Shown: piece by piece, positions 1-13,600 of the stretch
Position numbering within the stretch: the stretch's first letter is position 1
Layout: each line of letters starts with the position of its first letter
DNA from: Odiellus spinosus
Lineage: Eukaryota; Arthropoda; Arachnida; Opiliones; Phalangiidae
Direction of reading: 5' to 3'
Assembly: GCA_963920705.1 (NCBI GenBank)
Contig: CAWUCO010000251.1
Span: forward strand, 1,116,001 to 1,180,000
Length of the DNA: 64,000 nucleotides
The notes under the pieces: model-generated
Seen by the model: only the letters and a program-made list of their open reading frames with translations
Database searches by the model: none
Told to the model about the DNA's origin: nothing
Translations under genes and position numbers: made by a program

Positions 1-100
1 AAAAGTTTGACTTCAAAAATGAAAAAGTTTGACTTGAAAAATGAAAATGTTTGACTTGAAAAATGAAAAATTTTGACTTGAAAAATGAAAAAGTTTGACT

Positions 101-3100
101 TCAAAATTGAAAAAGTTTGACTTGAAAAATGAAAAAGTTTGACTTGAAAAATGAAAAAGCTTGACTTGAAAAATGAAAAAGTTTGTCTTGAAAAATGAAA
201 AAGTTTGACTTGAAAAATGAAAAAGTTTGACTTGAAAAATGAAAAAGTTTGACTTGAAAAATGAAAAAGTTTGTCTTGAAAAATGAAAAAGTTTGACTTG
301 AAAAATGAAAAAGTTTGACTTGAAAAATGAAAAAGTTTGACTTGAAAAATGAAAAAGTTTGACTTGAAAAATGAAAAAGTTTGACTTGAAAAATGAAAAA
401 AATTGACTTGAAAAATGAAAAAGTTTGACTTGAAAAATGAAAAAGTTTGACTTGAAAAATGAAAAAGTTTGACTTCAAAAATGAAAAAGTTTGACTTGAA
501 AAATGAAAATGTTTGACTTGAAAAATGAAAAATTTTGACTTGAAAAATGAAAAAGTTTGACTTCAAAATTGAAAAAGTTTGACTTGAAAAATGAAAAAGT
601 TTGACTTGAAAAATGAAAAAGCTTGACTTGAAAAATGAAAAAGTTTGTCTTGAAAAATGAAAAAGTTTGACTTGAAAAATGAAAAAGTTTGACTTGAAAA
701 ATGAAAAAGTTTGACTTGAAAAATAAAAAGTTTGTCTTGAAAAATGAAAAAGTTTGACTTGAAAAATGAAAAAGTTTGACTTGAAAAATGAAAAAGTTTG
801 ACTTGAAAAATGAAAAAGTTTGACTTGAAAAATGAAAAAGTTTGACTTGAAAAATGAAAATGTTTGACTTGAAAAATGAAAAATTTTGACTTGAAAAATG
901 AAAAAGTTTGACTTGAAAAATGAAAAAGTTTGACTTGAAAAATGAAAAAGTTTGACTTGAAAAATGAAAAAGTTTGACTTGAAAAATGAAAAAAATTGAC
1001 TTGAAAAATGAAAAAGTTTGACTTGAAAAATGAAAAAGTTTGACTTGAAAAATGAAAAAGTTTGACTTGAAAAATGAAAAAGTTTGACTTGAAAAATGAA
1101 AAAAATTGACTTGAAAAATGAAAAAGTTTGACTTGAAAAATGAAAAAGTTTGACTTGAAAAATGAAAAAGTTTGACTTCAAAAATGAAAAAGTTTGACTT
1201 GAAAAATGAAAATGTTTGACTTGAAAAATGAAAAATTTTGACTTGAAAAATGAAAAAGTTTGACTTCAAAATTGAAAAAGTTTGACTTGAAAAATGAAAA
1301 AGTTTGACTTGAAAAATGAAAAAGCTTGACTTGAAAAATGAAAAAGTTTGTCTTGAAAAATGAAAAAGTTTGACTTGAAAAATGAAAAAGTTTGACTTGA
1401 AAAATGAAAAAGTTTGACTTGAAAAATGAAAAAGTTTGTCTTGAAAAATGAAAAAGTTTGACTTGAAAAATGAAAAAGTTTGACTTGAAAAATGAAAAAG
1501 TTTGACTTCAAAAATGAAAAAGTTTGACTTGAAAAATGAAAATGTTTGACTTGAAAAATGAAAAATTTTGACTTGAAAAATGAAAAAGTTTGACTTCAAA
1601 ATTGAAAAAGTTTGACTTGAAAAATGAAAAAGTTTGACTTGAAAAATGAAAAAGCTTGACTTGAAAAATGAAAAAGTTTGTCTTGAAAAATGAAAAAGTT
1701 TGACTTGAAAAATGAAAAAGTTTGACTTGAAAAATGAAAAAGTTTGACTTGAAAAATGAAAAAGTTTGTCTTGAAAAATGAAAAAGTTTGACTTGAAAAA
1801 TGAAAAAGTTTGACTTGAAAAATGAAAAAGTTTGACTTGAAAAATGAAAAAGTTTGACTTGAAAAATGAAAAAGTTTGACTTGAAAAATGAAAAAAATTG
1901 ACTTGAAAAATGAAAAAGTTTGACTTGAAAAATGAAAAAGTTTGACTTGAAAAATGAAAAAGTTTGACTTCAAAAATGAAAAAGTTTGACTTGAAAAATG
2001 AAAATGTTTGACTTGAAAAATGAAAAATTTTGACTTGAAAAATGAAAAAGTTTGACTTCAAAATTGAAAAAGTTTGACTTGAAAAATGAAAAAGTTTGAC
2101 TTGAAAAATGAAAAAGCTTGACTTGAAAAATGAAAAAGTTTGTCTTGAAAAATGAAAAAGTTTGACTTGAAAAATGAAAAAGTTTGACTTGAAAAATGAA
2201 AAAGTTTGACTTGAAAAATAAAAAGTTTGTCTTGAAAAATGAAAAAGTTTGACTTGAAAAATGAAAAAGTTTGACTTGAAAAATGAAAAAGTTTGACTTG
2301 AAAAATGAAAAAGTTTGACTTGAAAAATGAAAAAGTTTGACTTGAAAAATGAAAATGTTTGACTTGAAAAATGAAAAATTTTGACTTGAAAAATGAAAAA
2401 GTTTGACTTGAAAAATGAAAAAGTTTGACTTGAAAAATGAAAAAGTTTGACTTGAAAAATGAAAAAGTTTGACTTGAAAAATGAAAAAAATTGACTTGAA
2501 AAATGAAAAAGTTTGACTTGAAAAATGAAAAAGTTTGACTTGAAAAATGAAAAAGTTTGACTTGAAAAATGAAAAAGTTTGACTTGAAAAATGAAAAAAA
2601 TTGACTTGAAAAATGAAAAAGTTTGACTTGAAAAATGAAAAAGTTTGACTTGAAAAATGAAAAAGTTTGACTTCAAAAATGAAAAAGTTTGACTTGAAAA
2701 ATGAAAATGTTTGACTTGAAAAATGAAAAATTTTGACTTGAAAAATGAAAAAGTTTGACTTCAAAATTGAAAAAGTTTGACTTGAAAAATGAAAAAGTTT
2801 GACTTGAAAAATGAAAAAGCTTGACTTGAAAAATGAAAAAGTTTGTCTTGAAAAATGAAAAAGTTTGACTTGAAAAATGAAAAAGTTTGACTTGAAAAAT
2901 GAAAAAGTTTGACTTGAAAAATGAAAAAGTTTGTCTTGAAAAATGAAAAAGTTTTACTTGAAAAATGAAAAAGTTTGACTTGAAAAATGAAAAAGTTTGA
3001 CTTGAAAAATGAAAAAGTTTGACTTGAAAAATGAAAAAGTTTGACTTGAAAAATGAAAAAAATTGACTTGAAAAATGAAAAAGTTTGACTTGAAAAATGA

Positions 3101-3800
3101 AAAAGTTTGACTTGAAAAATGAAAAAGTTTGACTTCAAAAATGAAAAAGTTTGACTTGAAAAATGAAAATGTTTGACTTGAAAAATGAAAAATTTTGACT
3201 TGAAAAATGAAAAAGTTTGACTTCAAAATTGAAAAAGTTTGACTTGAAAAATGAAAAAGTTTGACTTGAAAAATGAAAAAGCTTGACTTGAAAAATGAAA
3301 AAGTTTGTCTTGAAAAATGAAAAAGTTTGACTTGAAAAATGAAAAAGTTTGACTTGAAAAATGAAAAAGTTTGACTTGAAAAATAAAAAGTTTGTCTTGA
3401 AAAATGAAAAAGTTTGACTTGAAAAATGAAAAAGTTTGACTTGAAAAATGAAAAAGTTTGACTTGAAAAATGAAAAAGTTTGACTTGAAAAATGAAAAAG
3501 TTTGACTTGAAAAATGAAAATGTTTGACTTGAAAAATGAAAAATTTTGACTTGAAAAATGAAAAAGTTTGACTTGAAAAATGAAAAAGTTTGACTTGAAA
3601 AATGAAAAAGTTTGACTTGAAAAATGAAAAAGTTTGACTTGAAAAATGAAAAAAATTGACTTGAAAAATGAAAAAGTTTGACTTGAAAAATGAAAAAGTT
3701 TGACTTGAAAAATGAAAAAGTTTGACTTGAAAAATGAAAAAAATTGACTTGAAAAATGAAAAAGTTTGACTTGAAAAATGAAAAAGTTTGACATCAAAAA
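101..3800. repeat. Higher-order block in the left part of the 22-bp array
   Basis: The same ordered series of variant monomers recurs here: CTTCAAAATTG, then AAGCTT, then TTTGTC. The 101-478 segment returns at 1596-1973 (shift 1,495 bp, i.e. 68 monomers minus one base). A rare 21-bp monomer (AAATAAAAAG) occurs at 721, 2216 and 3381, spaced 1,495 and 1,165 bp. The one-base-short monomer is a marker of duplication of whole blocks rather than independent mutation. Confidence 0.75.
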
Positions 3801-4211
3801 TGAAAAAGTTTGACTTCAAAAATGAAAAAGTTTGACTTGAAAAATGAAAATGTTTGACTTGAAAAATGAAAAATTTTGACTTGAAAAATGAAAAAGTTTG
3901 ACTTGAAAAATGAAAAAGTTTGACTTCAAAAATGAAAAAGTTTGACTTGAAAAATGAAAATGTTTGACTTGAAAAATGAAAAATTTTGACTTGAAAAATG
4001 AAAGAGTTTGACTTGAAAAATGAAAAAGTTTGACTTGAAAAATGAAAAAGTTTGACTTGAAAAATGAAAATGTTTGACTTGAAAAATGAAAAATTTTGAC
4101 TTGAAAAATGAAAGAGTTTGACTTGAAAAATGAAAAAGTTTGACTTGAAAAATGAAAAAGTTTGACTTGAAAAATGAAAAAGTTTGACTTGAAAAATGAA
4201 AAAGTTTGACT

Positions 4212-7200
4212 TCAAAAATGAAAAAGTTTGACTTGAAAAATGAAAATGTTTGACTTAAAAAATGAAAAATTTTGACTTGAAAAATGAAAAAGTTTGACTT
4301 GAAAAATGAAAAAGTTTGACTTGAAAAATGAAAAAGTTTGACTTGAAAAATGAAAAAGTTTGACTTGAAAAATGAAAAAGTTTGTCTTGAAAAATGAAAA
4401 AGTTTGACTTGAAAAATGAAAAAGTTTGACTTGAAAAATGAAAAAGTTTGACTTGAAAAATGAAAAAGTTTGACTTGAAAAATGAAAAAGTTTGACTTGA
4501 AAAATGAAAAAAATTGACTTGAAAAATGAAAAAGTTTGACTTGAAAAATGAAAAAGTTTGACTTGAAAAATGAAAAAGTTTGACTTCAAAAATGAAAAAG
4601 TTTGACTTGAAAAATGAAAATGTTTGACTTGAAAAATGAAAAATTTTGACTTGAAAAATGAAAAAGTTTGACTTCAAAATTGAAAAAGTTTGACTTGAAA
4701 AATGAAAAAGTTTGACTTGAAAAATGAAAAAGCTTGACTTGAAAAATGAAAAAGTTTGTCTTGAAAAATGAAAAAGTTTGACTTGAAAAATGAAAAAGTT
4801 TGACTTGAAAAATGAAAAAGTTTGACTTGAAAAATGAAAAAGTTTGTCTTGAAAAATGAAAAAGTTTGACTTGAAAAATGAAAAAGTTTGACTTGAAAAA
4901 TGAAAAAGTTTGACTTGAAAAATGAAAAAGTTTGACTTGAAAAATGAAAAAGTTTGACTTGAAAAATGAAAATGTTTGACTTGAAAAATGAAAAATTTTG
5001 ACTTGAAAAATGAAAAAGTTTGACTTGAAAAATGAAAAAGTTTGACTTGAAAAATGAAAAAGTTTGACTTGAAAAATGAAAAAGTTTGACTTGAAAAATG
5101 AAAAAAATTGACTTGAAAAATGAAAAAGTTTGACTTGAAAAATGAAAAAGTTTGACTTGAAAAATGAAAAAGTTTGACTTGAAAAATGAAAAAAATTGAC
5201 TTGAAAAATGAAAAAGTTTGACTTGAAAAATGAAAAAGTTTGACATCAAAAATGAAAAAGTTTGACTTCAAAAATGAAAAAGTTTGACTTGAAAAATGAA
5301 AATGTTTGACTTGAAAAATGAAAAATTTTGACTTGAAAAATGAAAAAGTTTGACTTGAAAAATGAAAAAGTTTGACTTCAAAAATGAAAAAGTTTGACTT
5401 GAAAAATGAAAATGTTTGACTTGAAAAATGAAAAATTTTGACTTGAAAAATGAAAGAGTTTGACTTGAAAAATGAAAAAGTTTGACTTGAAAAATGAAAA
5501 AGTTTGACTTGAAAAATGAAAATGTTTGACTTGAAAAATGAAAAATTTTGACTTGAAAAATGAAAGAGTTTGACTTGAAAAATGAAAAAGTTTGACTTGA
5601 AAAATGAAAAAGTTTGACTTGAAAAATGAAAAAGTTTGACTTGAAAAATGAAAAAGTTTGACTTCAAAAATGAAAAAGTTTGACTTGAAAAATGAAAATG
5701 TTTGACTTGAAAAATGAAAAAGTTTGACTTGAAAAATGAAAAAGTTTGACTTGAAAAATGAAAAAAATTGACTTGAAAAATGAAAAAGTTTGACTTGAAA
5801 AATGAAAAAGTTTGACATCAAAAATGAAAAAGTTTGACTTCAAAAATGAAAAAGTTTGACTTGAAAAATGAAAATGTTTGACTTGAAAAATGAAAAAGTT
5901 TGACTTGAAAAATGAAAATGTTTGACTTAAAAAATGAAAAATTTTGACTTGAAAAATGAAAAAGTTTGACTTGAAAAATGAAAAAGTTTGACTTGAAAAA
6001 TGAAAAAGTTTGACTTGAAAAATGAAAAAGTTTGACTTGAAAAATGAAAAAGTTTGACTTGAAAAATGAAAAAGTTTGTCTTGAAAAATGAAAAAGTTTG
6101 ACTTGAAAAATGAAAAAGTTTGACTTGAAAAATGAAAAAGTTTGACTTGAAAAATGAAAAAGTTTGACTTGAAAAATGAAAAAGTTTGACTTGAAAAATG
6201 AAAAAAATTGACTTGAAAAATGAAAAAGTTTGACTTGAAAAATGAAAAAGTTTGACTTGAAAAATGAAAAAGTTTGACTTCAAAAATGAAAAAGTTTGAC
6301 TTGAAAAATGAAAATGTTTGACTTGAAAAATGAAAAATTTTGACTTGAAAAATGAAAAAGTTTGACTTCAAAATTGAAAAAGTTTGACTTGAAAAATGAA
6401 AAAGTTTGACTTGAAAAATGAAAAAGCTTGACTTGAAAAATGAAAAAGTTTGTCTTGAAAAATGAAAAAGTTTGACTTGAAAAATGAAAAAGTTTGACTT
6501 GAAAAATGAAAAAGTTTGACTTGAAAAATGAAAAAGTTTGTCTTGAAAAATGAAAAAGTTTGACTTGAAAAATGAAAAAGTTTGACTTGAAAAATGAAAA
6601 AGTTTGACTTGAAAAATGAAAAAGTTTGACTTGAAAAATGAAAAAGTTTGACTTGAAAAATGAAAATGTTTGACTTGAAAAATGAAAAATTTTGACTTGA
6701 AAAATGAAAAAGTTTGACTTGAAAAATGAAAAAGTTTGACTTGAAAAATGAAAAAGTTTGACTTGAAAAATGAAAAAGTTTGACTTGAAAAATGAAAAAA
6801 ATTGACTTGAAAAATGAAAAAGTTTGACTTGAAAAATGAAAAAGTTTGACTTGAAAAATGAAAAAGTTTGACTTGAAAAATGAAAAAAATTGACTTGAAA
6901 AATGAAAAAGTTTGACTTGAAAAATGAAAAAGTTTGACATCAAAAATGAAAAAGTTTGACTTCAAAAATGAAAAAGTTTGACTTGAAAAATGAAAATGTT
7001 TGACTTGAAAAATGAAAAATTTTGACTTGAAAAATGAAAAAGTTTGACTTGAAAAATGAAAAAGTTTGACTTCAAAAATGAAAAAGTTTGACTTGAAAAA
7101 TGAAAATGTTTGACTTGAAAAATGAAAAATTTTGACTTGAAAAATGAAAGAGTTTGACTTGAAAAATGAAAAAGTTTGACTTGAAAAATGAAAAAGTTTG

Positions 7201-7600
7201 ACTTGAAAAATGAAAATGTTTGACTTGAAAAATGAAAAATTTTGACTTGAAAAATGAAAGAGTTTGACTTGAAAAATGAAAAAGTTTGACTTGAAAAATG
7301 AAAAAGTTTGACTTGAAAAATGAAAAAGTTTGACTTGAAAAATGAAAAAGTTTGACTTCAAAAATGAAAAAGTTTGACTTGAAAAATGAAAATGTTTGAC
7401 TTGAAAAATGAAAAAGTTTGACTTGAAAAATGAAAAAGTTTGACTTGAAAAATGAAAAAAATTGACTTGAAAAATGAAAAAGTTTGACTTGAAAAATGAA
7501 AAAGTTTGACATCAAAAATGAAAAAGTTTGACTTCAAAAATGAAAAAGTTTGACTTGAAAAATGAAAATGTTTGACTTGAAAAATGAAAAATTTTGACTT
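4212..7600. repeat. About 1.69-kb tandem duplication within the array
   Basis: The monomer variant series of 4674-5821 recurs at 6368-7515 with a shift of 1,694 bp (77 monomers). The rare CTTAAAAAATG monomer appears at about 4254 and 5926 (1,672 bp, 76 monomers), so the two copies differ by one monomer. This fits an unequal-exchange duplication followed by a single-monomer gain or loss. Confidence 0.75.
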
Positions 7601-7643
7601 GAAAAATGAAAAAGTTTGACTTGAAAAATGAAAAAGTTTGACT

Positions 7644-10600
7644 TCAAAAATGAAAAAGTTTGACTTGAAAAATGAAAATGTTTGACTTGAAAAATGAAAA
7701 ATTTTGACTTGAAAAATGAAAGAGTTTGACTTGAAAAATGAAAAAGTTTGACTTGAAAAATGAAAAAGTTTGACTTGAAAAATGAAAATGTTTGACTTGA
7801 AAAATGAAAAATTTTGACTTGAAAAATGAAAGAGTTTGACTTGAAAAATGAAAAAGTTTGACTTGAAAAATGAAAAAGTTTGACTTGAAAAATGAAAAAG
7901 TTTGGCTTGAAAAATGAAAAAGTTTGACTTGAAAAGTGAAAAAGTTTGACTTGAAAAACGAAAAAGTTTGACTTGAAAAACGAAAAAGTTTGACTTGAAA
8001 AATGAAAAAGTTTGACTTGAAAAATGAAAAAGTTTGACTTGAAAAATGAAAATGTTTGACTTGAAAAATGAAAAATTTTGACTTGAAAAATGAAAAATTT
8101 TGACTTGAAAAATGAAAAATTTTGACTTGAAAAATGAAAAAGTTTGACTTGAAAAATGAAAAAGTTTGACTTGAAAAATGAAAAAGTTTGACTTGAAAAA
8201 TGAAAAAGTTTGACTTGAAAAATGAAAAAAATTGACTTGAAAAATGAAAAAGTTTGACTTGAATAATGAAAAAGTTTGACATCAAAAATGAAAAAGTTTG
8301 ACTTGTAAATTGAAAAAGTTTGACTTGAAAAATGAAAATGTTTGACTTGAAAAATGAAAAATTTTGACTTGAAAAATGAAAAAGTTTGACTTGAAAAATG
8401 AAAAAGTTTGACTTCAAAAATGAAAAAGTTTGACTTGAAAAATGAAAATGTTTGACTTGAAAAATGAAAAAGTTTGACTTCAAAAATGAAAAAGTTTGAC
8501 TTGAAAAATGAAAATGTTTGACTTGAAAAATGAAAAATTTTGACTTGAAAAATGAAAAAGTTTGACTTCAAAATTGAAAAAGTTTGACTTGAAAAATGAA
8601 AAAGTTTGACTTGAAAAATGAAAAAGCTTGACTTGAAAAATGAAAAAGTTTGTCTTGAAAAATGAAAAAGTTTGACTTGAAAAATGAAAAAGTTTGACTT
8701 GAAAAATGAAAAAGTTTGACTTGAAAAATGAAAAAGTTTGTCTTGAAAAATGAAAAAGTTTGACTTGAAAAATGAAAAAGTTTGACTTGAAAAATGAAAA
8801 AGTTTGACTTGAAAAATGAAAAAGTTTGACTTGAAAAATGAAAAAGTTTGACTTGAAAAATGAAAAAAATTGACTTGAAAAATGAAAAAGTTTGACTTGA
8901 AAAATGAAAAAGTTTGACTTGAAAAATGAAAAAGTTTGACTTCAAAAATGAAAAAGTTTGACTTGAAAAATGAAAATGTTTGACTTGAAAAATGAAAAAT
9001 TTTGACTTGAAAAATGAAAAAGTTTGACTTCAAAATTGAAAAAGTTTGACTTGAAAAATGAAAAAGTTTGACTTGAAAAATGAAAAAGCTTGACTTGAAA
9101 AATGAAAAAGTTTGTCTTGAAAAATGAAAAAGTTTGACTTGAAAAATGAAAAAGTTTGACTTGAAAAATGAAAAAGTTTGACTTGAAAAATGAAAAAGTT
9201 TGTCTTGAAAAATGAAAAAGTTTGACTTGAAAAATGAAAAAGTATGACTTGAAAAATGAAAAAGTTTGACTTGAAAAATGAAAAAGTTTGACTTGAAAAA
9301 TGAAAAAGTTTGACTTGAAAAATGAAAATGTTTGACTTGAAAAATGAAAAATTTTGACTTGAAAAATGAAAAAGTTTGACTTGAAAAATGAAAAAGTTTG
9401 ACTTGAAAAATGAAAAAGTTTGACTTGAAAAATGAAAAAGTTTGACTTGAAAAATGAAAAAAATTGACTTGAAAAATGAAAAAGTTTGACTTGAAAAATG
9501 AAAAAGTTTGACTTGAAAAATGAAAAAGTTTGACTTGAAAAATGAAAAAAATTGACTTGAAAAATGAAAAAGTTTGACTTGAAAAATGAAAAAGTTTGAC
9601 ATCAAAAATGAAAAAGTTTGACTTCAAAAATGAAAAAGTTTGACTTGAAAAATGAAAATGTTTGACTTGAAAAATGAAAAATTTTGACTTGAAAAATGAA
9701 AAAGTTTGACTTGAAAAATGAAAAAGTTTGACTTCAAAAATGAAAAAGTTTGACTTGAAAAATGAAAATGTTTGACTTGAAAAATGAAAAATTTTGACTT
9801 GAAAAATGAAAGAGTTTGACTTGAAAAATGAAAAAGTTTGACTTGAAAAATGAAAAAGTTTGACTTGAAAAATGAAAATGTTTGACTTGAAAAATGAAAA
9901 ATTTTGACTTGAAAAATGAAAGAGTTTGACTTGAAAAATGAAAAAGTTTGACTTGAAAAATGAAAAAGTTTGACTTGAAAAATGAAAAAGTTTGACTTGA
10001 AAAATGAAAAAGTTTGACTTCAAAAATGAAAGAGTTTGACTTGAAAAATGAAAAAGTTTGACTTGAAAAATGAAAAAGTTTGACTTGAAAAATGAAAAAG
10101 TTTGGCTTGAAAAATGAAAAAGTTTGACTTGAAAAATGAAAAAGTTTGACTTGAAAAATGAAAATGTTTGACTTGAAAAATGAAAAATTTTGACTTGAAA
10201 AATGAAAAAGTTTGACTTCAAAATTGAAAAAGTTTGACTTGAAAAATGAAAAAGTTTGACTTGAAAAATGAAAAAGCTTGACTTGAAAAATGAAAAAGTT
10301 TGTCTTGAAAAATGAAAAAGTTTGACTTGAAAAATGAAAAAGTTTGACTTGAAAAATGAAAAAGTTTGACTTGAAAAATGAAAAAGTTTGTCTTGAAAAA
10401 TGAAAAAGTTTGACTTGAAAAATGAAAAAGTTTGACTTGAAAAATGAAAAAGTTTGACTTGAAAAATGAAAAAGTTTGACTTGAAAAATGAAAAAGTTTG
10501 ACTTGAAAAATGAAAATGTTTGACTTGAAAAATGAAAAATTTTGACTTGAAAAATGAAAAAGTTTGACTTGAAAAATGAAAAAGTTTGACTTGAAAAATG

Positions 10601-13600
10601 AAAAAGTTTGACTTGAAAAATGAAAAAGTTTGACTTGAAAAATGAAAAAAATTGACTTGAAAAATGAAAAAGTTTGACTTGAAAAATGAAAAAGTTTGAC
10701 TTGAAAAATGAAAAAGTTTGACTTGAAAAATGAAAAAAATTGACTTGAAAAATGAAAAAGTTTGACTTGAAAAATGAAAAAGTTTGACATCAAAAATGAA
10801 AAAGTTTGACTTCAAAAATGAAAAAGATTGACTTGAAAAATGAAAATGTTTGACTTGAAAAATGAAAAATTTTGACTTGAAAAATGAAAAAGTTTGACTT
10901 GAAAAATGAAAAAGTTTGACTTCAAAAATGAAAAAGTTTGACTTGAAAAATGAAAATGTTTGACTTGAAAAATGAAAAATTTTGACTTGAAAAATGAAAG
11001 AGTTTGACTTGAAAAATGAAAAAGTTTGACTTGAAAAATGAAAAAGTTTGACTTGAAAAATGAAAATGTTTGACTTGAAAAATGAAAAATTTTGACTTGA
11101 AAAATGAAAGAGTTTGACTTGAAAAATGAAAAAGTTTGACTTGAAAAATGAAAAAGTTTGACTTGAAAAATGAAAAAGTTTGACTTGAAAAATGAAAAAG
11201 TTTGACTTCAAAAATGAAAAAGTTTGACTTGAAAAATGAAAATGTTTGACTTGAAAAATGAAAAAGTTTGACTTGAAAAATGAAAAAGTTTGACTTGAAA
11301 AATGAAAAAAATTGACTTGAAAAATGAAAAAGTTTGACTTGAAAAATGAAAAAGTTTGACATCAAAAATGAAAAAGTTTGACTTCAAAAATGAAAAAGTT
11401 TGACTTGAAAAATGAAAATGTTTGACTTGAAAAATGAAAAATTTTGACTTGAAAAATGAAAAAGTTTGACTTGAAAAATGAAAAAGTTTGACTTCAAAAA
11501 TGAAAAAGTTTGACTTGAAAAATGAAAATGTTTGACTTGAAAAATGAAAAATTTTGACTTGAAAAATGAAAGAGTTTGACTTGAAAAATGAAAAAGTTTG
11601 ACTTGAAAAATGAAAAAGTTTGACTTGAAAAATGAAAATGTTTGACTTGAAAAATGAAAAATTTTGACTTGAAAAATGAAAGAGTTTGACTTGAAAAATG
11701 AAAAAGTTTGACTTGAAAAATGAAAAAGTTTGACTTGAAAAATGAAAAAGTTTGGCTTGAAAAATGAAAAAGTTTGACTTGAAAAGTGAAAAAGTTTGAC
11801 TTGAAAAACGAAAAAGTTTGACTTGAAAAACGAAAAAGTTTTACTTGAAAAATGAAAAAGTTTGACTTGAAAAATGAAAAAGTTTGACTTGAAAAATGAA
11901 AATGTTTGACTTGAAAAATGAAAAATTTTGACTTGAAAAATGAAAAATTTTGACTTGAAAAATGAAAAATTTTGACTTGAAAAATGAAAAAGTTTGACTT
12001 GAAAAATGAAAAAGTTTGACTTGAAAAATGAAAAAGTTTGACTTGAAAAATGAAAAAGTTTGACTTGAAAAATGAAAAAAATTGACTTGAAAAATGAAAA
12101 AGTTTGACTTGAATAATGAAAAAGTTTGACATCAAAAATGAAAAAGTTTGACTTGTAAATTGAAAAAGTTTGACTTGAAAAATGAAAATGTTTGACTTGA
12201 AAAATGAAAAATTTTGACTTGAAAAATGAAAAAGTTTGACTTGAAAAATGAAAAAGTTTGACTTCAAAAATGAAAAAGTTTGACTTGAAAAATGAAAATG
12301 TTTGACTTGAAAAATGAAAAATTTTGACTTGAAAAATGAAAAAGTTTGACTTGAAAAATGAAAGAGTTTGACTTGAAAAATGAAAAAGTTTGACTTGAAA
12401 AATGAAAAAGTTTGACTTGAAAAATGAAAAAGTTTGGCTTGAAAAATGAAAAAGTTTGACTTGAAAAATGAAAAAGTTTGACTTGAAAAATGAAAAAGTT
12501 TGACTTGAAAAATGAAAAAGTTTGACTTCAAAAATGAAAAAGTTTGACTTGAAAAATGAAAAAGTTTGACTTCAAAAATGAAAAAGTTTGACTTGAAAAA
12601 TGAAAATGTTTGACTTGAAAAATGAAAAATTTTGACTTGAAAAATGAAAAAGTTTGACTTGAAAAATGAAAAAGTTTGACTTGAAAAATGAAAAAGTTTG
12701 ACTTGAAAAATGAAAAAGTTTGACTTGAAAAATGAAAAAGTTTGACTTGAAAAATGAAAAAAATTGACTTGAAAAATGAAAAAGTTTGACTTGAAAAATG
12801 AAAAAGTTTGACATCAAAAATGAAAAAGTTTGACTTGAAAAATGAAAATGTTTGACTTGAAAAATGAAAAATTTTGACTTGAAAAATGAAAGAGTTTGAC
12901 TTGAAAAATGAAAAAGTTTGACTTGAAAAATGAAAAAGTTTGACTTGAAAAATGAAAATGTTTGACTTGAAAAATGAAAACTTTTGACTTGAAAAATGAA
13001 AGAGTTTGACTTGAAAAATGAAAAAGTTTGACTTGAAAAATGAAAAATTTTGACTTGAAAAATGAAAGAGTTTGACTTGAAAAATGAAAAAGTTTGACTT
13101 GAAAAATGAAAAAGTTTGACTTGAAAAATGAAAAAGTTTGACTTGAAAAATCAAAAAGTTTGACTTGAAAAATGAAAAAGTTTGACTTGAAAAATGAAAA
13201 AAATTGACTTGAAAAATGAAAAAGTTTGACTTGAAAAATGAAAAAGTTTGACATCAAAAATGAAAAAGTTTGACTTGAAAAATGAAAATGTTTGACTTGA
13301 AAAATGAAAAATTTTGACTTGAAAAATGAAAAAGTTTGACTTGAAAAATGAAAAAGTGTGACTTGAAAAATGAAAAAGTTTGACTTGAAAAAGGAAAAAG
13401 TTTGTCTTGAAAAAGGAAAAAAATTGACTTGAAAAATGAAAAAGTTTGACTTGAAAAATGAAAAAGTTTGACTTGAAAAATGAAAAGGTTTGACTTGAAA
13501 AATGAAAAGTTTTGACTTGAAAAATGAAAAAGTTTGACTTGAAAAATGAAAAAGTTTGACTTGAAAAATGAAAAAGTTTGACTTGAAAAATGAAAAAGTT

